Origin: Cellvibrionaceae bacterium
GTDB lineage: Bacteria > Pseudomonadota > Gammaproteobacteria > Pseudomonadales > Cellvibrionaceae
Direction of reading: 5' to 3'
NCBI GenBank assembly: GCA_021151825.1
Contig: JAGKWQ010000001.1
Coordinates: forward strand, 248,001 to 312,000
DNA: 64,000 bases
The translations under genes were made by a program, and so were the position numbers. The notes under the pieces were generated by a model. The model was not told where the DNA came from. It saw nothing but the letters and a program-made list of their open reading frames with translations, and did no database searches. Shown in pieces: positions 37,443 through 46,957 of the stretch (position 1 is its first letter; each line of letters starts with the position of its first letter).

Positions 37443-38339
37443 TTATTGATAGACCACATGGGCCTCAAAAATATTAATGCGCGCTAATTGATCTCGCGCC
37501 ATCTGTAAATTTTTTGCGTCTTTAAATGGTCCAAGGCGTACGCGATGAATTTCTTTTGGTGATGCAGCAGAGCTAATTATCACCGGAAATGTTAATTTGG
37601 TTCCCAGTGTTGCCGCAAAATCTTGCGCGGCTTTTTTATTGCCAAATGCACCGAGCTGCAAAAAAGTTCCTGGCGGTAATGCGGACTCAACCGGCTTAAC
37701 GGTAGTGTTATCCGCGCGGCGCGGAATGGGTGGTGCATCGCCCGGCAATGCAATTTCCACTTCTACTCGCCCGGTCCCGGCTTTGTGAATTCCAATACGT
37801 TGCGCTGCAGCATAACTTAAATCGACTATGCGGCCCTGATGAAATGGACCGCGGTCATTAATACGGATCACCACACTTTTGCCGTTATCCAGATTTGTTA
37901 CGCGAACATAGGAAGGAATTGGTAATGTTTTATGTGCACCGGTCATGGCATACATATCGTAAAGCTCACCATTTGAGGTGTGATAACCATTAAATTTATT
38001 GCCGTACCAGGATGCATAACCACGCTCTTTATAAGAGGTTTCATCTTCAATCAGGTGGTAGGTTTTACCAAGGACGGTATAAGGATTTTTATTGCCCGCA
38101 CGTGTGCGTACTTCAATACGTGGCACTGCATCAGGAATATGGGAAAGGTCAACATCTTCGCTAGGGCCAAAATCCTTGTCGTGCTTATAGCGGCCGTCAT
38201 TGGGATTATAAGGTGCGTTGGCTTTCGGTTTAGGCTTTGAACCGGAACAGGCAACGAGCATCACACAGAGCAGCGCCAGCAAGCAACACATCCACAGGTG
38301 ATTGTTGTTTGTTAAACGCGCTGAAATATGCTGATGCAT
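37443..38339 (-). CDS. rlpA: Septal ring lytic transglycosylase RlpA (lipoprotein)
   Basis: A 298-residue outer-membrane lipoprotein with lipobox LVAC (Cys31). The double-psi beta-barrel catalytic domain (about 100-180) has ERGYASWYG, the KTLPIPSYVRVTN stretch and INDRGPFHQGRIVDLS. A C-terminal SPOR domain (about 225-298) binds denuded glycan strands at the division site. It cleaves glycan strands that lack stem peptides. It lies 22 bp after mltB, in the usual rodA-mltB-rlpA-dacA order. Confidence 0.95.
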   Translation of the reverse strand: MHQHISARLTNNNHLWMCCLLALLCVMLVACSGSKPKPKANAPYNPNDGRYKHDKDFGPSEDVDLSHIPDAVPRIEVRTRAGNKNPYTVLGKTYHLIEDETSYKERGYASWYGNKFNGYHTSNGELYDMYAMTGAHKTLPIPSYVRVTNLDNGKSVVIRINDRGPFHQGRIVDLSYAAAQRIGIHKAGTGRVEVEIALPGDAPPIPRRADNTTVKPVESALPPGTFLQLGAFGNKKAAQDFAATLGTKLTFPVIISSAASPKEIHRVRLGPFKDAKNLQMARDQLARINIFEAHVVYQ

Positions 38340-38361
38340 TGTTGCTACTCTCCGCTGCCAG

Positions 38362-39393
38362 TTATTTTTTTGCGCCGCTTTTTTTCATCGCTGCTTTAAT
38401 GTCCAAGCTTAAATCATAGACTGCCATCGCATACATCGGGCTGCGATTGTAACGGGTGATGGTGTAGAAATTTTGCAACCCCATCCAATATTCAAGACCA
38501 TTTACGCCATCGAACTCAATGCTGATTACCGGCGTGCGCGCGGCAATTCTTGCGGCCGGTACTACACCGACTTTTTTCCAATCAGCAACAGTAATTGCAG
38601 GCACTTCCACTTTATTAAATGATTCGTGGGTTGCTACCTGAGAGCGCGCGCGCGTAAGTTTTGCCGGAACAACGACTGGCTTACCTTGTTGCCAGCCGTG
38701 CTTTTTAAAATAGTTGGCAATACTGCCGATGGCATCGGTTGGATTCTTCCAGATATCTGTAAACCCGTCGCCACTGAAATCCACCGCAAAATTGCGATAG
38801 CTGGACGGCATAAATTGTCCGTACCCCATCGCGCCGGCATAGGAGCCTTTAAACTCGAGCGGATCGTGTTTTTGCTCGCGTGTGAGAATAAAATAATTCA
38901 CCAGTTCCGAGCGAAAAAACGGCGCGCGCGGCGGGTAATCAAAGGCGAGTGTAGTCAAGGCATCGATCACATACCAGCTACCGGTATTTTTGCCGTAATT
39001 GGTTTCTACCCCAATAATGGCGACGATAATTTCTGCCGGCACACCATATTCTTTTTCCGCGCGCACCAAGGCTTCGCGATTCTCATTCCAGAAATTTACG
39101 CCATTGGTAATGCGCATGGGCACGATAAAAATCGGGCGATATTCTTTCCAGGTTTTGGATTTTTCTGCTGGACGCGCAATAGCATCCAGAATCGGCTGGC
39201 GCTTTTCCGCTTTGCTTAACCATTGATTGATTTCATTGGCCGTAAAACCGTGCTGTTGCACCATTTCATTGACAAATTCTGCCGCTAGCGGGTGTTGCGT
39301 GTAATCGGCGGTGACTGAGGCACTCGCGCCCAATGCCGCTAACATTAACCAGGTTTTGACGTTGAACCAGACTTTACTTGTTGCAAACTGCAT
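38362..39393 (-). CDS. mltB: Membrane-bound lytic transglycosylase B
   Basis: A 343-residue periplasmic enzyme that cleaves between MurNAc and GlcNAc with 1,6-anhydro product formation. The catalytic Glu130 is in IIGVETNYGKNTG; GAMGYGQFMPSSYRNFAVDF and GDGFTDIWKNPTDAIGSIANYF are typical. The signal region ends near residue 30, apparently as a cleavable peptide rather than a lipobox. The start at 39393 is chosen because it opens the signal peptide; the frame extends to 39429 with a GTG lacking a ribosome site. It follows rodA. Confidence 0.93.
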   Translation of the reverse strand: MQFATSKVWFNVKTWLMLAALGASASVTADYTQHPLAAEFVNEMVQQHGFTANEINQWLSKAEKRQPILDAIARPAEKSKTWKEYRPIFIVPMRITNGVNFWNENREALVRAEKEYGVPAEIIVAIIGVETNYGKNTGSWYVIDALTTLAFDYPPRAPFFRSELVNYFILTREQKHDPLEFKGSYAGAMGYGQFMPSSYRNFAVDFSGDGFTDIWKNPTDAIGSIANYFKKHGWQQGKPVVVPAKLTRARSQVATHESFNKVEVPAITVADWKKVGVVPAARIAARTPVISIEFDGVNGLEYWMGLQNFYTITRYNRSPMYAMAVYDLSLDIKAAMKKSGAKK

Positions 39394-39456
39394 AACTTTT
39401 TCTCTTACTTTCAACAACAGACCCTGCACACATCTAGTAATCAGGACTTCTCATTA

Positions 39457-40611
39457 TCAAGACTGTGGAGTCATCACTCGTTTTTGTTCTGTGGATATCG
39501 CCATCAAAATACCAAAGCCGGCGAACAGCGCCACAATGGCGGTACCGCCCTGGCTGATCAGCGGTAAGGGTACTCCCACCACGGGCAACATGCCCGACAC
39601 CATACCCATATTTACAAACACATACACAAAAAAGGTGGAGCTAACACTGGCGGCCAACAAGCGACCAAAGGTGTTTTGCGATTTAACAGCAATGGTGAGC
39701 CCGCGAATAATTACCAGCGCATACGCAGTTAACAGCAGGATTACACCCAACAAGCCAAACTCTTCCGACATCACCGCGATAATAAAATCCGTGTGGCCTT
39801 CAGGCAGGAAATCCAGGCGCGACTGAGTACCCTCCATCCAGCCTTTGCCAGATAAACCACCCGAACCGATAGCGGTTTTGGATTGGATAATATTCCAGCC
39901 GGTACCGAGCGGGTCCTGCGTCGGGTCGAGCATGGTCAAGACGCGCTGGCGCTGGTAGTCGTGCAGCATGTAATGCCAGATCGGCCATAAGCTCGCACTA
40001 AATACAACAACCGCAGCGGCGATGTAACGCCAGAGCAAACCGGAAAAAAACAAAACCATAACACCCGAGGTAGCCACCAGAATGGAGGTCCCCAAATCGG
40101 GCTGTTCAATAATCAATGCCGTGGGAATACCAATCAGCACCAACACAGCCAACACCCGGCTAAAACGCGGTGGAAGATGACCACTGCTCAGATAGGCCGC
40201 AATAGTGATGGGCATCGCGAGTTTCATAATTTCCGAGGGCTGGAAGCGGAAACTACCGATCTGTAACCAGCGCTGCGCCCCCATGGAGATATCGCCAAAG
40301 ATGGTTACCGCGAGCAGCAATAACACACCACCAACGTACGCGAAAGGTGCCATGCGCCGCATAAAATCCACCGGGATTTGCGCCACGATAAACATGGTTA
40401 CATAGGCAATCATGAAAAAGCTGGCTTGTTTTTCTACACTCGGCAAATTATGGCCACTGGCACTATAGAGAACGGTAAGGCCGATAGTGGTCAGCAACAA
40501 CAGTAATAACAGCAAGAAAAAATCGATATGGAAACGCTCTGCCAAACGGGTCGGACGGCTAAACGCCCGCGCAGCCTCCGGCATACGGCGCAGGAAATCC
40601 TGCCTACTCAT
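39457..40611 (-). CDS. rodA: Rod-shape peptidoglycan polymerase RodA
   Basis: A 384-residue SEDS glycosyltransferase of the elongasome with about ten helices. Signatures include YSASGHNLPSVEKQ, GAQRWLQIGSFRFQPSEIMKL and AIGSGGLSGKG, and near the end VGVPLPLISQGGTAI. With PBP2 it polymerises lipid II for side-wall growth. AAGGAG lies before the start, and its first codons overlap the 3' end of mrdA by 8 bp, so the two are translationally coupled. Confidence 0.97.
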   Translation of the reverse strand: MSRQDFLRRMPEAARAFSRPTRLAERFHIDFFLLLLLLLLTTIGLTVLYSASGHNLPSVEKQASFFMIAYVTMFIVAQIPVDFMRRMAPFAYVGGVLLLLAVTIFGDISMGAQRWLQIGSFRFQPSEIMKLAMPITIAAYLSSGHLPPRFSRVLAVLVLIGIPTALIIEQPDLGTSILVATSGVMVLFFSGLLWRYIAAAVVVFSASLWPIWHYMLHDYQRQRVLTMLDPTQDPLGTGWNIIQSKTAIGSGGLSGKGWMEGTQSRLDFLPEGHTDFIIAVMSEEFGLLGVILLLTAYALVIIRGLTIAVKSQNTFGRLLAASVSSTFFVYVFVNMGMVSGMLPVVGVPLPLISQGGTAIVALFAGFGILMAISTEQKRVMTPQS

Positions 40612-42640
40612 CAGTCACTCCTTCCTCAACACTGGCGCTAACTGGCGGCACAGGTTCAGTGTTTTTTAGCGGCTCTTCGACGGGCTTTCCTTCGCGAGCG
40701 GCATTGCGTGCGGCAATATAATTGTTAAGGCGCTTGATAATGGCGGCGTGGTGGAAACCGAGCGGCGGCACAAATTCATCGGCGTCGAGCGAGTACCCCA
40801 GTAAATAGGCATCCATCATCCAGCGGGCCACTGGTGCTGCTTTACTGGAACCACCTTCAGCGTTCTCTACCATTACCGCTACGGCAATTTTCGGGTCTTC
40901 CAGTGGAGCAAAGGAAATAAACAGGGCGTGATCGCGATGACGCTCTTGCAACATGGCCGAATTGTATTTAGCGTTTTGGGCAATCGCGACTACCTGTGCA
41001 GTTCCCGATTTACCCGCCATACGATATTCCGCACCAGGGCTCATGTAGGCTCTGGCCGTACCGCGTGGACCATGAACCACTTCCGCCATGCCTTCAAATA
41101 TTGCATCCCAATATTCGGGTTTTATCTCCATGGTTTCTTCAATAATCGGCTCATGGATTTTGTCGCCAATGCGCTGCACAAATTGCGGTTTGTAACGCAC
41201 ACCACGGTTGGCGATAGTACTTACCATCACCGCCAATTGCAGGGGCGTCGCCAATACAAACCCCTGGCCGATAGCCATATTCACTGTATCCCCCGGATAC
41301 CACGCCTGACCTTTAGCCCCGCGCTTCCATTCACGCGATGGCCATATACCTTTGCGCTCGCTGGGAACATCAATACCGGTCAATTGCCCCAAACCAAAAT
41401 GCGCACCAAATTCACTCATTTTGTCGATGCCCATGCGGGTTCCCAAATCCCAGAAATAGGTATCGCAGGATTGGGAAATACCGATTTTCAGGTTTACCCG
41501 CCCGTGGCCGCCACCGGTTTTCGCCAGACTCCAGTCGCGATAAATACGCGAGCTGCCTGGCAACGTGAAAAAACCGGGATCGGAAATAGCGCGGTCCACA
41601 TCGGTGAAACCGGTATGCAAACCCGCCAGGCCAATCACCGGTTTGATAGTAGAACCCGGCGGATATTGTGCTTGCAGGAAACGATTGAATAACGGAGTGT
41701 CGATATCATCATTAAGGTTTTTGTAATCGCGGTAGCTAATACCGGTTACAAACAAATTGGGATCGAACCCCGGATTGCTGACTGCCGCGAGGACGCCACC
41801 GGTTTTAACATCAATCGCAACAACCGCACCGCGGCGGCCTTGCATCGCTGCCACAGCAGTTTCTTGCAAGTGCCTATCCAGATGGAGATGCAGGTCGCTG
41901 CCTTGTTTGGGGTCGATGCGATCCAGAACCCGCATCACGCGCCCTCGCGCATTAGTCTCTACGTTTTGACTGCCCACTTCGCCAAGCAGAATATCTTCGT
42001 AGCTACTTTCAATCCCGCTTTTACCAATGGCGTGAGTACCTGAATAGCGTTGCAATTGTTCAGGTGTAAACGAATCCATGTCTTTTTCGCTGATACGACC
42101 GGTATAGCCAATCACATGGGCGAACATCTCGGCATGGGGATAATTGCGCACCAATTCGGCGTTGACCTCTACCCCTTCGAGCAAATGCTGGTTGACCGCA
42201 AGGCGAGCAATTTCATCTTCAGTAAGGCGATAACGCAGAGGAACCGGATCGAGTTTATGGCGGCGTTGTTTTTGCGCTTTATAGAACTTACCCAAATCGG
42301 ATGGCGTAATTTCAATCAGGGTTTTGAGTAATTCGATGGTGTTGTTTAATTCTTCTGCGTCGCCGCTGACAACCGACAAGGTAAAGCTGGCTCTATTATC
42401 AGCAAGCAGTTCATTGTTGCGGTCAAAAATCAATCCGCGCGTTGGCGGAACCGGTTGAACGTGAACGCGATTGCGCTCGGATTGCGTGGCGTACTCTTCG
42501 TAATTGACAATTTGCAAATCGTAATAGCGATAGATGAGCGTGCTGACTAATGCCAACATAAAAGTCGCCATCACCAGCACGCGATTGCGAAAAAGTTTGG
42601 CTTCGCGCTGGTGGTCTTTAAAGTGTTGGGCTTCTTGCAT
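40604..42640 (-). CDS. mrdA: Penicillin-binding protein 2 (elongation transpeptidase)
   Basis: A 678-residue inner-membrane transpeptidase with one N-terminal helix (about 20-42), a dimerisation domain beginning PTRGLIFDRN, and the penicillin-binding domain. The catalytic motifs are Ser330-x-x-Lys333 (STIK), Ser391-Cys-Asp393 and Lys544-Ser-Gly-Thr. The Ser330 number matches E. coli PBP2. It cross-links new side-wall peptidoglycan in complex with RodA. It is followed by rodA with an 8-bp overlap and preceded by rlmH. Confidence 0.97.
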   Translation of the reverse strand: MQEAQHFKDHQREAKLFRNRVLVMATFMLALVSTLIYRYYDLQIVNYEEYATQSERNRVHVQPVPPTRGLIFDRNNELLADNRASFTLSVVSGDAEELNNTIELLKTLIEITPSDLGKFYKAQKQRRHKLDPVPLRYRLTEDEIARLAVNQHLLEGVEVNAELVRNYPHAEMFAHVIGYTGRISEKDMDSFTPEQLQRYSGTHAIGKSGIESSYEDILLGEVGSQNVETNARGRVMRVLDRIDPKQGSDLHLHLDRHLQETAVAAMQGRRGAVVAIDVKTGGVLAAVSNPGFDPNLFVTGISYRDYKNLNDDIDTPLFNRFLQAQYPPGSTIKPVIGLAGLHTGFTDVDRAISDPGFFTLPGSSRIYRDWSLAKTGGGHGRVNLKIGISQSCDTYFWDLGTRMGIDKMSEFGAHFGLGQLTGIDVPSERKGIWPSREWKRGAKGQAWYPGDTVNMAIGQGFVLATPLQLAVMVSTIANRGVRYKPQFVQRIGDKIHEPIIEETMEIKPEYWDAIFEGMAEVVHGPRGTARAYMSPGAEYRMAGKSGTAQVVAIAQNAKYNSAMLQERHRDHALFISFAPLEDPKIAVAVMVENAEGGSSKAAPVARWMMDAYLLGYSLDADEFVPPLGFHHAAIIKRLNNYIAARNAAREGKPVEEPLKNTEPVPPVSASVEEGVTDE

Positions 42641-42699
42641 GCTCGGGCCGAAAAGGAGATCTGGGTTGATAGTTGTTGTTGGGGTTAATCGCGTGCAAA

Positions 42700-43176
42700 T
42701 TATTTATGGTACGGATGATTTTGCAAAATGCTGCTGGCCCGGTATAACTGCTCGATCACCAAAATTCGCACAAGTGGATGCGGTAACGTGAGCGGTGAAA
42801 GCGACCATTTTACCGACGCTTTTTGCAAACACGCAGGTGCTAATCCATCCGGCCCACCGATCAGCAGCGAATAATTATTGCCACTCATTTTCCAACTCGC
42901 GAGATTTTCCGCAAGTTGTTCAGTGCTCCAGGGTTTGCCTTTGACATCCAAGGCAATCACTTGTTCGTCTTTACCGCCTTTTTCTATCGCCACGAGCATG
43001 GCCTCACCTTCCTTTTCCATGGCTTTGGCGATGTCACTGTTTTTGCTGCGCTGGGCGAGCGGCAATTCCACCATTTCCACGGTGAGATCACGCGGCATAC
43101 GTTTGGCATATTCCGCGTAACCCGCTTCAACCCAGTCGGGCATTTTTGTGCCTATGGCGATAATTCTTATGCGCAT
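42700..43176 (-). CDS. rlmH: 23S rRNA pseudouridine-1915 N3-methyltransferase
   Basis: A 158-residue SPOUT methyltransferase that modifies pseudouridine 1915 of 23S rRNA. The SAM-binding knot shows SLLIGGPDGLAPAC, and the C-terminus LVRILVIEQLYRASSILQNHPYH is the conserved family end. It is 14 bp after rsfS, in the usual rsfS-rlmH-mrdA order. Confidence 0.97.
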   Translation of the reverse strand: MRIRIIAIGTKMPDWVEAGYAEYAKRMPRDLTVEMVELPLAQRSKNSDIAKAMEKEGEAMLVAIEKGGKDEQVIALDVKGKPWSTEQLAENLASWKMSGNNYSLLIGGPDGLAPACLQKASVKWSLSPLTLPHPLVRILVIEQLYRASSILQNHPYHK

Positions 43177-43190
43177 TCAGCAGTAAACGA

Positions 43191-43523
43191 TTAAGTTCTG
43201 TTTGCCGGCTTCATCGACCAGAGTTTTTCAAGCTCGTAATAATCGCGTGTTTCTTGCTGCATCACGTGGACGACGGTATCACCAAAATCCACTAACACCC
43301 AGTCACCAGAATCAAGACCCTCAACACCCAGTGCACGGAAGCCGGCTTTTTTGGTTTCTTCCACCAGATTTTCCGCCAGTGAGCGTGAGTGACGGCTGGA
43401 GGTACCGCTGGCGATAATCAATGTGTCCATCACATCGGTGAGTTCGCGCACATCGAGCGTGACAATATTTTTACCTTTGAGATTTTCAAGGGCCTCGATG
43501 ATTGCTTGGTTTAAATCAGACAT
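43191..43523 (-). CDS. rsfS: Ribosome silencing factor RsfS
   Basis: A 110-residue protein that binds ribosomal protein uL14 and blocks subunit joining in starvation. Typical motifs are DVRELTDVMDTLIIASGTS, RALGVEGLDSGDWVLVDFGD and VVHVMQQETRDYYELEKLW. It follows nadD after about 65 bp and precedes rlmH closely. Confidence 0.97.
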   Translation of the reverse strand: MSDLNQAIIEALENLKGKNIVTLDVRELTDVMDTLIIASGTSSRHSRSLAENLVEETKKAGFRALGVEGLDSGDWVLVDFGDTVVHVMQQETRDYYELEKLWSMKPANRT

Positions 43524-43588
43524 TCAGTTACCTATTGGCTAAAAAATAAAACTAAAAATAAAATTTCGTTTATCACTAATATGTTTTG

Positions 43589-44224
43589 CTAGCGATACAA
43601 ACCTTGAGCGCGAATGTAACTCCATACCGCATCAGGCATTAAAAACTGTGGCGATTCACCCACCTGAATCTGCGTACGAATTTCCGTAGCAGAAATGGGC
43701 AACAACCGTTGCTCGAGTATTGCCAGGCTGCCCGCAGGCGTTGAGTGGATATCACTAGCATCAGCACGATGTTGCACAATCAATTCTGCAACTGGACCAA
43801 CTACCGGAACTTCCCAACCAGGGCGCGCCACGACCACCAAATGAGCAAGACCAATTAATTCCTGCCAGCGATGCCAACTATCCAGCGTGACAAAACTGTC
43901 CATCCCCATACACCAACTCAGACTTACATCAGCGCCAAATTCTGCACGCAATTCGCGCAAGGTGTCATAAGTGTAGGAGGGTTTTTCGCGTTGCAACTCC
44001 CGTGCATCCCAGCGCAATTCAGCGCAATCCCTCACTGCCAGTTGCAACATCGTTAATCGCTGTTGCGCATCTACAGCAGGCGATGCGCGATGCGGCGGTA
44101 TGTAGCATGGCAACAACCACATTTCATCCAGAGCAAGTTGCTGCTTTAATTCCAGTGCAAGGCGCAAATGCCCGAGATGGATCGGATCAAACGTGCCGCC
44201 GAAAAATCCTATGCATTTGCGCAT
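43589..44224 (-). CDS. nadD: Nicotinate-nucleotide adenylyltransferase
   Basis: A 211-residue enzyme making nicotinate adenine dinucleotide from nicotinate mononucleotide and ATP. The nucleotidyltransferase motif GGTFDPIHLGHL carries His16 and His19; the second motif ISATEIRTQI is near residue 180. GGGAG precedes the start codon. It sits between proA and rsfS in the conserved block. Confidence 0.96.
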   Translation of the reverse strand: MRKCIGFFGGTFDPIHLGHLRLALELKQQLALDEMWLLPCYIPPHRASPAVDAQQRLTMLQLAVRDCAELRWDARELQREKPSYTYDTLRELRAEFGADVSLSWCMGMDSFVTLDSWHRWQELIGLAHLVVVARPGWEVPVVGPVAELIVQHRADASDIHSTPAGSLAILEQRLLPISATEIRTQIQVGESPQFLMPDAVWSYIRAQGLYR

Positions 44225-44301
44225 GCATAACTCCCACCTGATTTATCTCTTAAAAGAGAAAAACAGATCGCACCACTCCAAACTCGGAAAGTACGATCTC
44301 T

Positions 44302-44324
44302 CCTCCCCTTTGAAACAGGGGAGG
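44302..44324. repeat. GC-rich hairpin between proA and nadD
   Basis: A perfect 8-bp stem, CCTCCCCT/AGGGGAGG, with loop TTGAAAC and no T-run. It resembles short dispersed intergenic hairpins common in related bacteria. It could terminate proA transcription weakly or mark an RNA-processing site. Confidence 0.5.
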
Positions 44325-44335
44325 CCTGGAAGGGA

Positions 44336-45610
44336 TTACGCACGAACATGCCCATCGCCAAACACAACCCATTTTTGCGAGGTCAAACCTTCCAGCCCAA
44401 CCGGGCCGCGCGCGTGGATTTTGTCGGTAGAAATGCCGATTTCCGCACCCAATCCATATTCAAAACCGTCGGCAAAACGGGTCGAGGCATTCACCATTAC
44501 CGACGCGGAATCCACTTCAGTAATAAAACGGCGAGCGCGAGTGTAGTCTTCGCTCACAATGGCATCGGTATGCTGCGAACTGTATTGGTTAATATGGGCG
44601 ATGGCTTCATCCAGACCACTCACCAACTTGATCGATAAAATCGGCGCGAGATATTCAGTCGACCAATCTTCTTCTGTCGCAACATTCGCAGCAATAATTG
44701 CGCGCGTTTTGTCATCGCCACGCAGCTCAACACCTTTTTCAGTGTACGCAGCAGCGAGGCGCGGCAGAATTTGTGCAGCCACTTGCTCATGCACCAATAA
44801 AGTTTCCATCGCATTACACACGCCGTAACGATGGGTTTTTGCATTCATGGAAATGGTGAAAGCTTTATCCAGATCGGCCTTATCATCGATGTACACATGG
44901 CAAATACCATCGAGGTGTTTGATCACCGGTACCTTGGCATCGTTGCTAATGCGCTCGATCAAACCTTTGCCACCGCGTGGCACAATCACATCCACAAATT
45001 GCGGCATGGTGATCAGCTCGCCTACAGCCGCGCGATCAGTTGTTTCTACTACTTGCACCACATCCGCAGGCAAACCGGCCGCTTTCAAACCCGCTTGCAA
45101 ACAGTTGGCAATGGCACGGTTGGAGTGAATCGCTTCGCTGCCGCCACGCAAAATGGCTGCATTGCCGGATTTCAAACACAGGCTGGCTGCATCGATAGTC
45201 ACATTGGGGCGCGACTCATAAATAATCCCCACCACCCCCAAAGGCACACGCATTTTGCCCACCTGGATGCCGGTAGGACGATAACTCATATCAGTAATTT
45301 CACCACACGGATCAGACAACCCGGCAACCTGACGCAGCCCCTCAATCATGCCGTCGATAGTAGTCGGCTTAACTGCAAGGCGGTCGAGCATCGCCGCATC
45401 CAGACCATTGGCTTTGCCCGCCGCAAGGTCTTTCTGGTTTTCAGCAACGAGGGTAATACGCGATTTATCCAGCTCATCGGCAATCGCCAGCAACGCCTTG
45501 TTTTTCAGCGCTGTTGGTGCGGCAGCGATAACACGGGAAGCCGCGCGCGCTTTTTGGCCGAGACCAGCCATGTACTCTTTAACGTTCAATTCGGATTTGG
45601 ATGCAGACAT
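44336..45610 (-). CDS. proA: Gamma-glutamyl phosphate reductase
   Basis: A 424-residue aldehyde-dehydrogenase-fold enzyme for the second step of proline synthesis, reducing gamma-glutamyl phosphate with NADPH. The family motifs RVPLGVVGIIYESRPNVT and RGGKGLIERI are present, and the catalytic cysteine is Cys265 in GVCNAMETL. Start ATG 45610 with AGG upstream gives the family length; a 59-codon upstream extension of the frame is not part of the family. It probably leads the nadD-rsfS-rlmH block. Confidence 0.97.
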   Translation of the reverse strand: MSASKSELNVKEYMAGLGQKARAASRVIAAAPTALKNKALLAIADELDKSRITLVAENQKDLAAGKANGLDAAMLDRLAVKPTTIDGMIEGLRQVAGLSDPCGEITDMSYRPTGIQVGKMRVPLGVVGIIYESRPNVTIDAASLCLKSGNAAILRGGSEAIHSNRAIANCLQAGLKAAGLPADVVQVVETTDRAAVGELITMPQFVDVIVPRGGKGLIERISNDAKVPVIKHLDGICHVYIDDKADLDKAFTISMNAKTHRYGVCNAMETLLVHEQVAAQILPRLAAAYTEKGVELRGDDKTRAIIAANVATEEDWSTEYLAPILSIKLVSGLDEAIAHINQYSSQHTDAIVSEDYTRARRFITEVDSASVMVNASTRFADGFEYGLGAEIGISTDKIHARGPVGLEGLTSQKWVVFGDGHVRA

Positions 45611-45876
45611 GAAACGACCTGTGCGGGAAAGCCCAAAATGCAGTTTGGAAAAAATGGCCGCGATTATAACCCGAGTTGCACCACAAATTGGCGCATTTAC
45701 CGGCTTTATTTCAGTGCGGTTGTATCTGCATATCCAATTTTGGGCCAAATACCGCAATTGCGATCTGACGCACAATAAAACGCTCATTACTTTCAGTTTG
45801 AATTCAGTTTACGAGGACTAGTCTGGAGACAAGTTAACCAATGCGGCCAATGCCGTTTTAACCGGGAGAAACCACC

Positions 45877-46437
45877 ATGAAACGCCTGTTACTCATCAGC
45901 ACTTTGGCCAGCATCAGCCTGCTGCTGGCTAACAATGCGTTAGCGGATCGTGATCATCATCGCCACCACCAGAAACGTCATCACCATCATCACCATACTG
46001 AAAGGGTAGTGGTGTATGAGCGCGATTATTACGCACCCGTGACATCTGCACGTCCAATTTACCGTGAGGTAGCAGTGGATGTACCGCGCGATTCCTGCCG
46101 GGTGGAAACCGTGGCTTATCGTGAGCGTCAACGGGGCGGTGATTCGTTCCAGGGCACCGTAGTCGGAGGCTTGATTGGTGCCGCGATAGGTAAAGAGATC
46201 GGCCATAGCGGTCACGCAACCGCTGCAGGTGGTTTGATTGGCGCCGCGATTGGTAACGATGTTGCCGGCGGTGGCCGTACTGTTACCCGTTACGAAGACC
46301 GTGAGGTTTGTTCAACTCAATATCGCACCCAATATGAGCGCCAACTGGTAGGTTATGAGGTAAGTTATTTGTACGGTGGCCGGGTGTATCACACCGAAAC
46401 CCGTCATCATCCTGGCGACCGTATTCGCCATAGATAA
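45877..46437 (+). CDS. His-rich glycine-zipper surface protein (17-kDa antigen-like)
   Basis: A 186-residue exported protein with a signal peptide of about 23 residues. Right after it comes a run of His and Arg (DHHRHHQKRHHHHHH) that should bind metal ions. Two glycine-zipper repeats (GGLIGAAIGKEIG, GGLIGAAIGNDVAGGG) form a hydrophobic membrane-spanning hairpin as in the 17-kDa surface antigen family. The rest is Arg/Tyr-rich with paired cysteines. It is transcribed away from proA and lies before a PepSY/PhoPQ-like module, but a strong palindrome separates them. Confidence 0.8.
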   Translation: MKRLLLISTLASISLLLANNALADRDHHRHHQKRHHHHHHTERVVVYERDYYAPVTSARPIYREVAVDVPRDSCRVETVAYRERQRGGDSFQGTVVGGLIGAAIGKEIGHSGHATAAGGLIGAAIGNDVAGGGRTVTRYEDREVCSTQYRTQYERQLVGYEVSYLYGGRVYHTETRHHPGDRIRHR

Positions 46438-46468
46438 CGCCCCATTAATCCCCATCTTCACTCAAAAA

Positions 46469-46493
46469 CCCAAAGGTCAAATTGACCTTTGGG
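46469..46493. promoter_or_regulatory. 12-bp palindrome before the PepSY gene
   Basis: A perfect 12-bp inverted repeat, CCCAAAGGTCAA/TTGACCTTTGGG, around one central base. It lacks a T-run, so it is either a terminator without a tail for the preceding gene or a dyad bound by a regulator. It is 63 bp before the PepSY start. Confidence 0.45.
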
Positions 46494-46555
46494 ACAACAG
46501 CGGCGATAGTGAAGGCATAAATCTTGTTGCAACAAGTATTGCCGGACCCAGTAGT

Positions 46556-46921
46556 ATGAAGTTCACACCTATCACACGATTTATTCCTTCGTTAGCCAGC
46601 ACTTTGCTGGCTTTAGTATTGATGGCTGCCCTGCCCGGCAATGCCGAACCGGATTTGCTTGATGGCGATATGGGCCTTCAATCGAGCAGCCCCGGCAATA
46701 ATATGATCGACAGCGACAGTATCAACAGCGCCCCCCTGCCTCCTAAAATTACGCCGGCACAAGCCGCTGATCTGGTGCGTCGCTCGACCGGCGGCCAAGT
46801 GATGAGCATCAATAGCCAACAAACCGAAAACGGCGTGGTCTATGGTGTCAAGGTTTTGAATTCGGGCCGCATGCGCGTTGTGCGCGTGGATGGCCAGACC
46901 GGTCAAATTCTTAATAACTAG
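46556..46921 (+). CDS. Periplasmic PepSY domain protein
   Basis: A 121-residue secreted protein with a signal peptide ending near Ala-Glu at about residue 31, a Ser/Asn/Asp-rich spacer, and a C-terminal PepSY domain (ITPAQAADLVRRSTGGQVM ... VVRVDGQTGQIL). Such small PepSY proteins often precede PhoP/PhoQ-type two-component genes and are thought to tune the sensor. The stop is 36 bp before the response regulator start. The start site has no strong ribosome binding site. Confidence 0.8.
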   Translation: MKFTPITRFIPSLASTLLALVLMAALPGNAEPDLLDGDMGLQSSSPGNNMIDSDSINSAPLPPKITPAQAADLVRRSTGGQVMSINSQQTENGVVYGVKVLNSGRMRVVRVDGQTGQILNN

Positions 46922-46957
46922 TTGTTTTTATTCACCCTGCACGGACAGACCCCGACT

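Noticed and set aside
45611..45787. 59-codon N-terminal extension of proA
   Set aside because: The extension is not part of the family, and a good ribosome site precedes ATG 45610.
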